From NCBI GenBank assembly GCA_041749275.1, contig JBGTBQ010000382.1, positions 1-10,959 of the forward strand: a stretch of 10,959 bases of DNA, written 5' to 3'. Numbering within the stretch: the stretch's first letter is position 1; each line of letters opens with the position of its first letter. Source of the DNA: JBGTBQ01 sp041749275. Its GTDB lineage: Bacteria; Acidobacteriota; Blastocatellia; Pyrinomonadales; Pyrinomonadaceae. Below, in pieces: positions 6,945-10,959 of this stretch. The notes below the pieces were generated by a model. The model was not told where the DNA came from. It saw nothing but the letters and a program-made list of their open reading frames with translations, and made no database searches. A program made the position numbers and the translations under genes.

Positions 6945-7083
6945 TTAGATCGGATTTCACTTGGATATACAGGTCAGAACCGCCTGCGGTAGCGGGCGGG
7001 TCTAACGCACGTCAGGCCCGCCCGCTACCGCAGGCGGTTCTGACCACACCGCCGTCCGTACACTGATGGGTAAACCGATCTAA
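6945..7083. mobile_element. Nested inverted repeat, MITE- or REP-like element
   Basis: Outer arms TTAGATCGG (6945-6953) and CCGATCTAA (7075-7083) enclose a 29-bp perfect inverted repeat: 6972-7000, beginning GGTCAGAACCGCCTGCGG, and 7017-7045, with a 16-base loop. The segments between outer and inner arms are also loosely complementary. The ends contain TA just inside the first base, which could be a TA target duplication of an IS630/Tc1-like element. There is no coding capacity, so mobilisation would need a transposase elsewhere. The inverted repeat is certain; mobility is inferred. Confidence 0.6.
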
Positions 7084-7318
7084 GAGGGAGCACGTAAAAA
7101 GGCGGACGCCGCGACTATTCTGGCTGTGCCGGAGGCAGGTTTGAAATATCGGCCCATTGATTTGGTTGAAACCACGGCGGACACGGATTTCGTTCCCGTG
7201 GAATTATCTGTTCGCCGTCGGCTTATGCCCCACTGCCGGGACGCGCCTTGTCCCGGCATTCCACGTGACCTGCCTTGTGTGCCGCCGGCTCGTAGATTGT
7301 GAAGCTAGTTGCTCACCC
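7084..7318. other. Non-coding part of the divergent region
   Basis: No credible frame on either strand. It holds two hairpins: an interrupted one, ACGGCGGACA (7174-7183) against TGTTCGCCGT (7209-7218) with one mismatch and an inner CACGG/CCGTG pair (7182-7186, 7196-7200); and a perfect 9-bp stem TGCCGGGAC (7234-7242) with GTCCCGGCA (7250-7258) around a 7-base loop. Neither is followed by a T run. Confidence 0.5.
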
Positions 7319-7335
7319 TGTCACCCGAAGTGACA
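7319..7335. promoter_or_regulatory. Perfect dyad TGTCAC-N5-GTGACA, candidate activator binding site
   Basis: A 17-bp dyad with 6-bp arms, its centre (7327) about 109 bases upstream of the start predicted from the sigma-54 promoter at 7410-7425. Position and symmetry fit an enhancer for a dimeric Fis-type helix-turn-helix of an NtrC-family activator. A half site GTGACA recurs at 7491-7496. Which protein binds is inferred. Confidence 0.45.
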
Positions 7336-7409
7336 ACTCCCTCCATTCCGCGTCATTGCCCGGCCCTTGCTGGATTTGATTTTGCCCGGAAAAACATGAT
7401 TTCTGGCCG

Positions 7410-7425
7410 TGGCGCGAACTTTGCA
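7410..7425 (+). promoter_or_regulatory. Sigma-54 (RpoN) promoter of the minor-pilin operon
   Basis: TGGCGCG-AACT-TTGCA matches the TGGCRCG-N4-TTGCW consensus at every fixed position, with GG (7411-7412) and GC (7423-7424) separated by exactly 10 bases. The predicted start is near 7436, leaving a leader of about 80 bases before the first pilin ATG. The adjacent divergent gene encodes a sigma-54 activator with an intact GAFTGA motif. Confidence 0.75.
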
Positions 7426-7515
7426 AAACATAAAGCGCAGACGGCATCGGAGGATGCACTCACTCCGAAGCTGCCCAGCGGAAATCTGATGTGACAAGCG
7501 AGCGATCACGGAAAT

Positions 7516-8172
7516 ATGAGAGAAGACAAACACCAACGCGGGCGACGGACGGACGACGGGTTCAGCTATGTCGAGACGCTGATCGTCGTCGCCATCATCG
7601 GCCTGTTCATCGCTATCGCCATTCCGCAAATGATCTCGTCGCGGCGGCTGCTCCGTTCGGCAAGCCTCCCCCGCGAAATAATATCGCAGCTACGCTTCGC
7701 GCGGCAGGAGGCGATGTCGCAGCGGCGGGCCATCACCTTTCAGTATGACGACGCCACCAAGCGAATCAAAATTTTCAACCACGGCCCGAACTCCGCGGGA
7801 ACCGCGATCCTGAGCGCCGCCGGCTACCCGAACACGGGCGGGAGCACCACGATGTTGGATGTCCCTCTGACTTCGAGCGGACTGTCCGCCGGTGACATCT
7901 CCTACGGCATTCCGTCAGGGCTGCCCGGCACGGCGACCGGGCAACTTAGCGACAAAACGAGTCTCACGGCGCTCACCAATAATAAGGTCAATATCACTTT
8001 CCAGCCTGATGGTTCGGTAGTGAACACCGCGAACGCTCCTGTCAGTTATGCCCTTTATTTCTACAACCCACACATCCCGCAGCAGACCGCGGTCGCCATT
8101 TCCGTCCTCGGCACCGCTGGCAGAGTCAAACCGTGGAGGTTCACCAGCTATGCGACCAAATACGTTGAATAA
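7516..8172 (+). CDS. Minor pilin / pseudopilin, FimT/FimU (GspH) type
   Basis: First gene of the operon; a minor pilin expected in the inner membrane and then in the tip complex that primes type IV pilus (or type II secretion pseudopilus) assembly. The 218-residue protein has a short basic leader with the prepilin peptidase site G15/F16 in DDGFSYVETLIVVAIIG, Glu at mature position 5, and a single N-terminal helix (16-38). The C-terminus has the GspH/FimT pattern: NITFQPDGSV followed by AISVLGTAGRVKPWRF. It is somewhat longer than typical FimT/FimU proteins (about 160-180). An in-frame TGA 24 bases upstream leaves ATG 7516 as the only possible start, although its ribosome site is weak. The 3' end overlaps the next gene by 23 bases. 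Confidence 0.9.
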   Translation: MREDKHQRGRRTDDGFSYVETLIVVAIIGLFIAIAIPQMISSRRLLRSASLPREIISQLRFARQEAMSQRRAITFQYDDATKRIKIFNHGPNSAGTAILSAAGYPNTGGSTTMLDVPLTSSGLSAGDISYGIPSGLPGTATGQLSDKTSLTALTNNKVNITFQPDGSVVNTANAPVSYALYFYNPHIPQQTAVAISVLGTAGRVKPWRFTSYATKYVE

Positions 8173-8773
8173 GAAGCCGCGCCGCGCCGCGCCGGGATGT
8201 CGCTCCAGATCGGAGTCCGGATTCTCGATGTTGGAGATGATTGTCGCGCTGATCATTCTGATGGTCGGGCTGCTGACGCTGGCCTCCTCGGTCGGATACG
8301 CGCTGATGGTCAGCAACAGCGGGCGCAACGTGACGAACACCAAGCTGCTCGTCGCCTCGGTGCTCGAACAGATGGAGAATCTGCGTAACACGAAGGAGTT
8401 GACCTTCGGGCAGATCGCCAACACGGGATCCTACCTCCACGACGCCACGGGCGCGACGCGCACCTTCAACGGTTTCCAGACCGGCTTCCAGCCTGTCTCC
8501 ACCGTGCCCGGCCCGGACGGCATTTATGGGACGAGCGACGATATGCTCGACCCCGGCCCGGACAATCTGTTCGGCACCGCTGACGACACGACGAACGGGA
8601 ATCTGGCGCACACCGGCTACTTCCGCGAGATCGTCATCACGCAGGTCGCCGGCAACACTAACCTTAGAAGAATTCAGGTGACGATTCGTTACCCCGGCGG
8701 CGACGGCAGGGTGCGCTCGATTACGGGCGTCAGCTACCTGAACAACGACGCGCGCAGTAATTTCCTGCCCTAA
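8150..8773 (+). CDS. Minor pilin, PilV (GspI) type
   Basis: Second minor pilin of the set, 207 residues. The leader ends at G24 and the mature protein begins FSMLEMIVALIILMVGLLTL, with Glu29 as mature position 5 and a hydrophobic helix to about residue 54. ATG 8150 is chosen over an in-frame ATG 34 codons upstream because it has GGAGG at 8135-8139 with 10-base spacing and gives a normal leader; the longer form would put 58 residues before the cleavage site. The start lies inside the upstream gene, so translational coupling is likely. Residues 120-149 are two tandem 15-residue Gly/Pro/Asp units (GPDGIYGTSDD, GPDNLFGTADD) that look like a calcium-binding loop pair and are unusual in a small minor pilin. 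Assignment to PilV rests on order and the N-terminus. Confidence 0.88.
   Translation: MRPNTLNKKPRRAAPGCRSRSESGFSMLEMIVALIILMVGLLTLASSVGYALMVSNSGRNVTNTKLLVASVLEQMENLRNTKELTFGQIANTGSYLHDATGATRTFNGFQTGFQPVSTVPGPDGIYGTSDDMLDPGPDNLFGTADDTTNGNLAHTGYFREIVITQVAGNTNLRRIQVTIRYPGGDGRVRSITGVSYLNNDARSNFLP
8507..8596 (+). repeat. Two tandem 45-base units encoding Asp-rich 15-residue repeats
   Basis: The units 8507-8551 and 8552-8596 both begin CCCGGCCCGGAC and encode PGPDG-IYGTSDD-MLD and PGPDN-LFGTADD-TTN. Asp spacing resembles thrombospondin type 3-like calcium loops. Confidence 0.75.
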
Positions 8774-8774
8774 T

Positions 8775-8819
8775 AAGGAGCGCGACATGGGCCAACAATC
8801 ACCGGAGGTTTCCAGTATG
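8775..8819 (+). promoter_or_regulatory. Two alternative ribosome sites and starts for the pilW-type gene
   Basis: AAGGAG (8775-8780) lies six bases before ATG 8787, and GGAGG (8804-8808) lies eight bases before the in-frame ATG 8817. Both give a valid prepilin leader, of 19 or 9 residues before cleavage. The sequence alone cannot decide. Confidence 0.6.
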
Positions 8820-9911
8820 CACCGGCCTTCCGACCAGAGCGGCTTCTCGCTTTTCGAGTTGATGGTAGTGATGGGCGTGATGCTCATCGTGACGGGCGCG
8901 ACGATGGGCCTGATGCGTAATAGCGTTAAGGTCAGCAACGTGACATATGAGCTGTCGAACGCGCAGCAGAACCTGCGAACGGCGCACGAACAGCTCAACC
9001 GTGACCTCGTCACCGCGGGCGACGGCTTGCTCGGCATCAACAACATCCGCGTCCCCAGAAGTTTCGTCCTGAGCTACCTGTCGCAGTCGCTGATTTCCGA
9101 CTGCACGACGACCGTGTGCCCTCTCACGGTGGTGACCTCGGACAACGACGTGCCGGTTGACACTACGGTTCCCGGTTTCACCCCGACGGTCAAGGTGCTC
9201 GGCAGCTCGACGAAAAAGACCGACCGTTTGACGATCCTTCAGATGGATCAGACCTTCACGCCGGTTTCCCTCGTTGTCGGGACTATCACTTCCAACACCA
9301 ACGGCTACGTGGTGACAGTGCCGACGACGGCGATTTTCAACTCCGTCAGCGTGAATGACGTTTACTTCTTCACGTCGAGCGCGGGCCAGACGCTCGGAAC
9401 CGTGACGGCGAAGACCGGCACCAATCAACTGCAATTCAACACCACCAACTCATACACGCTGAACACGACCGGGACGACCGGCTCGCTCCGCGTCGTCGCC
9501 GGCACCCCGGCCAGCGGGGCCAGCACACTGCCCGTCTCCATGATGCAATTGCAGGTCATCCACTACTTCGTCGGCGACGATGGAATTCTGTACCGGCGCG
9601 TCTTCGGCTCCCGCGATGTGGCTGCCGGCAGCGGGTACCGAGATAACGTCATCGCCGAGCATGTGACCGACCTCCAGTTCCGCTACATCCTGAGAGCCAC
9701 TGGTTCAAGCACGCCGTCGCAGCCCGTGGTGGCCCAACTCACCACTGGTTTACAGCAGGCCGCCGTGCGACAGGTCGAGGTGACGGTCACGACCGAGACG
9801 ACGAAGCCCATCGTCAACGGCCAGCGTCAGGAGGTCAAGATGACGACGAGCACCGCTATCCGCAACGTCCTCTTCAGAGAGGCCGACCGGGGCAACTCAA
9901 TCTGGAACTGA
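8787..9911 (+). CDS. Minor pilin, PilW (GspJ) type
   Basis: Third minor pilin, 374 residues from ATG 8787 (364 from ATG 8817). The prepilin site is G19/F20 in SGFSLFELMVVMGVMLIV with Glu24 at mature position 5, then a helix with the usual polar amphipathic continuation (SNAQQNLRTAHEQLNRDLVTAG). The C-terminal third has the PilW-like stretch DGILYRRVFGSR and NVIAEHVTDLQFRYIL, where a GspJ-type fold closes. Between them is a Thr/Ser/Val-rich beta region (about 100-235) that makes the protein longer than many PilW proteins. It begins 13 bases after the previous stop and is followed 26 bases later by the PilX-type gene. Confidence 0.9.
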   Translation: MGQQSPEVSSMHRPSDQSGFSLFELMVVMGVMLIVTGATMGLMRNSVKVSNVTYELSNAQQNLRTAHEQLNRDLVTAGDGLLGINNIRVPRSFVLSYLSQSLISDCTTTVCPLTVVTSDNDVPVDTTVPGFTPTVKVLGSSTKKTDRLTILQMDQTFTPVSLVVGTITSNTNGYVVTVPTTAIFNSVSVNDVYFFTSSAGQTLGTVTAKTGTNQLQFNTTNSYTLNTTGTTGSLRVVAGTPASGASTLPVSMMQLQVIHYFVGDDGILYRRVFGSRDVAAGSGYRDNVIAEHVTDLQFRYILRATGSSTPSQPVVAQLTTGLQQAAVRQVEVTVTTETTKPIVNGQRQEVKMTTSTAIRNVLFREADRGNSIWN

Positions 9912-9937
9912 GCGTGCGAGGAACGAGGAAAAAGAAT

Positions 9938-10959
9938 ATGAAGCTCAACACACACACGGACAAGGCGGCGACCAGTCGGCGCAAAAACAGCGCGGGCGGC
10001 GAGCGCGGCGCGGCGCTGGCGATGGCGATGATTATTATGGTTTTGATCGGCGTCGTGGCGATGACGGTGCTCTCCGTCGTCTCGAAGGAGGCGCGCATCT
10101 CCGGCAGCGACTTGCAGCGGACGCAGACGTGCTATGTCGCCGCCGCCAAGTTGGAGAATATGACCTCCGATTTCAGCGCCCTCTTCAGCCGCACCACCAA
10201 TCCTTCGACCTCGCAGCTCAACACGATCCGCGACACGGACCCGGCGGGACTGACCGCCGAGGGCTTCAGCTTCCCGACCCCCATCCTCTCGCTGGACACC
10301 GTGCGGCTCGCCGAGTTGAGGGTGCGGGCGGGCATCCCCACCTCCTCGACCGCGTTGCCGCGAACGACGATCCCCAGCGGGCCGTTCACGGGGCTGTCAG
10401 CCTCGGTCGCGCCCTACAAGATGTCCTCAACGGCGCAAGCCGGAGTCACCAACGTTCAGTGCAAGCTGGAGCGCTCGATCAACAACTACCTGATCCCGCT
10501 CTTCCAGTTCGGTATGTTCAGCGATAAGGACATCGAACTGCATCCCGGCCCCGCCTTCACCTTCAACGGGCGCGTCCACGCCAACGGCAACATCTACGTC
10601 AACGGGAACGTGACCTTCCTCGACAAAGTGACGACCGCCAATGAACTTGTGCGCGACGTGCTGCGTAACGGCAGCGTCCGGACGGGCAGCACCGTCTTGA
10701 TGACTGTCAGCGGCATCAACGTGAACATCGCGGACGGCAGTGTGAACAACGGGCCGAAGCTGCCGGGCGCGGCTTCCGGGCAGCGCGGTTATCACCCGGA
10801 CTCGCCGGACGGGACAGCCAACACAAGCTGGGAGAGCACCTCGGTGGCGGCGCCCGTCAGCGGCACGCCGAACCGTTTCGGCGGCCAGCTTCTGACGCGC
10901 ACCACGGGCGCATCGCAGTTGCTGCTCCCGCTCCAACTCGGCGGCAACCCGACGCGCGA
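9938..10959 (+). CDS. PilX-type (GspK-like) pilus assembly protein, 3' end outside the window
   Basis: Fourth gene of the cluster, open for 340 codons to the right edge. The ATG at 9938 has GAGG (9925-9928) with 9-base spacing. Residues 22-50 match the PilX N-terminal pattern: ERGAALAMAMIIMVLIGVVAM, then TVLSVVSKEARISGSDLQRTQTCYVAAAKLENM, comparable to the family's AYYAAEAGLE segment. There is no GFxxxE site, as expected for PilX/GspK-type proteins that lack Glu5; processing would be at ERG/AAL. Further on, residues about 205-235 contain NGRVHANGNIYVNGNVTF, a beta-solenoid-like stretch, so the protein is much larger than Pseudomonas PilX (about 195 residues). In the tip complex PilX/GspK caps the filament. 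A PilY1-like adhesin gene may follow, outside the window. Confidence 0.85.
   Translation, partial: MKLNTHTDKAATSRRKNSAGGERGAALAMAMIIMVLIGVVAMTVLSVVSKEARISGSDLQRTQTCYVAAAKLENMTSDFSALFSRTTNPSTSQLNTIRDTDPAGLTAEGFSFPTPILSLDTVRLAELRVRAGIPTSSTALPRTTIPSGPFTGLSASVAPYKMSSTAQAGVTNVQCKLERSINNYLIPLFQFGMFSDKDIELHPGPAFTFNGRVHANGNIYVNGNVTFLDKVTTANELVRDVLRNGSVRTGSTVLMTVSGINVNIADGSVNNGPKLPGAASGQRGYHPDSPDGTANTSWESTSVAAPVSGTPNRFGGQLLTRTTGASQLLLPLQLGGNPTR

Noticed and set aside
6837..7258. Possible CRISPR array or rRNA/tRNA structure in the divergent region
   Set aside because: The repeats are 7 bases without spacers, and the palindromes do not form a cloverleaf or regularly spaced direct repeats.
7309..7494. 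61-codon plus-strand frame overlapping the sigma-54 promoter
   Set aside because: It spans the dyad, the promoter and the leader, has no ribosome site and no recognisable product.
8048..8149. Longer start for the PilV-type gene at 8048
   Set aside because: It would overlap the upstream gene by 125 bases and give a 58-residue leader; ATG 8150 has a good ribosome site and a normal leader.

Overview
The window looks like chromosomal sequence from a GC-rich Gram-negative bacterium. It encodes a MurJ lipid II flippase, two PEP-CTERM sorted exported proteins (normally a didermic, exopolysaccharide-producing lifestyle), an NtrC-family sigma-54 activator and a type IV pilus minor-pilin operon. The PEP-CTERM tails (PEP, then a LLLGTGL core, then an Arg cluster), the long minor pilins and the abundant intergenic inverted repeats would fit an Acidobacteriota (Blastocatellia-like) genome. 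That placement is inference from style, not a search result.

Left two thirds, all minus strand, read right to left: an NtrC-type response regulator (start 6827), murJ (5383-3593), two separate single-gene PEP-CTERM units (3337-2714 and 2291-1605), and a bifunctional NAD(P)H-hydrate repair enzyme that starts at GTG 1289 and runs off the left edge. Hairpins follow each PEP-CTERM gene and murJ. The one at 1385-1407 is a textbook intrinsic terminator placed just before a good sigma-70 promoter for the repair enzyme, whose message is predicted to be leaderless.

Right third, plus strand: four tightly packed genes in the order fimT/fimU-pilV-pilW-pilX (7516 to beyond 10959), the classical minor-pilin order. 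They should build the priming tip complex of a type IV pilus or related filament; the last gene is cut by the window edge.

The 688-base divergent region between the regulator and the pilin operon is the most informative part. It holds a consensus-perfect sigma-54 promoter (7410-7425) facing the pilins, a 17-bp perfect dyad about 109 bp upstream of the predicted start that could be the activator site, a sigma-70-like promoter facing the regulator with an alternating CG tract in its spacer, a heptanucleotide repeat set in inverted orientation in the regulator leader, and a 139-bp nested inverted repeat resembling a MITE/REP element. The simplest reading is a PilR-like circuit in which the divergent regulator activates the minor pilins through sigma-54. 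I see no defence system, CRISPR array, tRNA, rRNA or transposase gene, and no clearly new multi-gene system.
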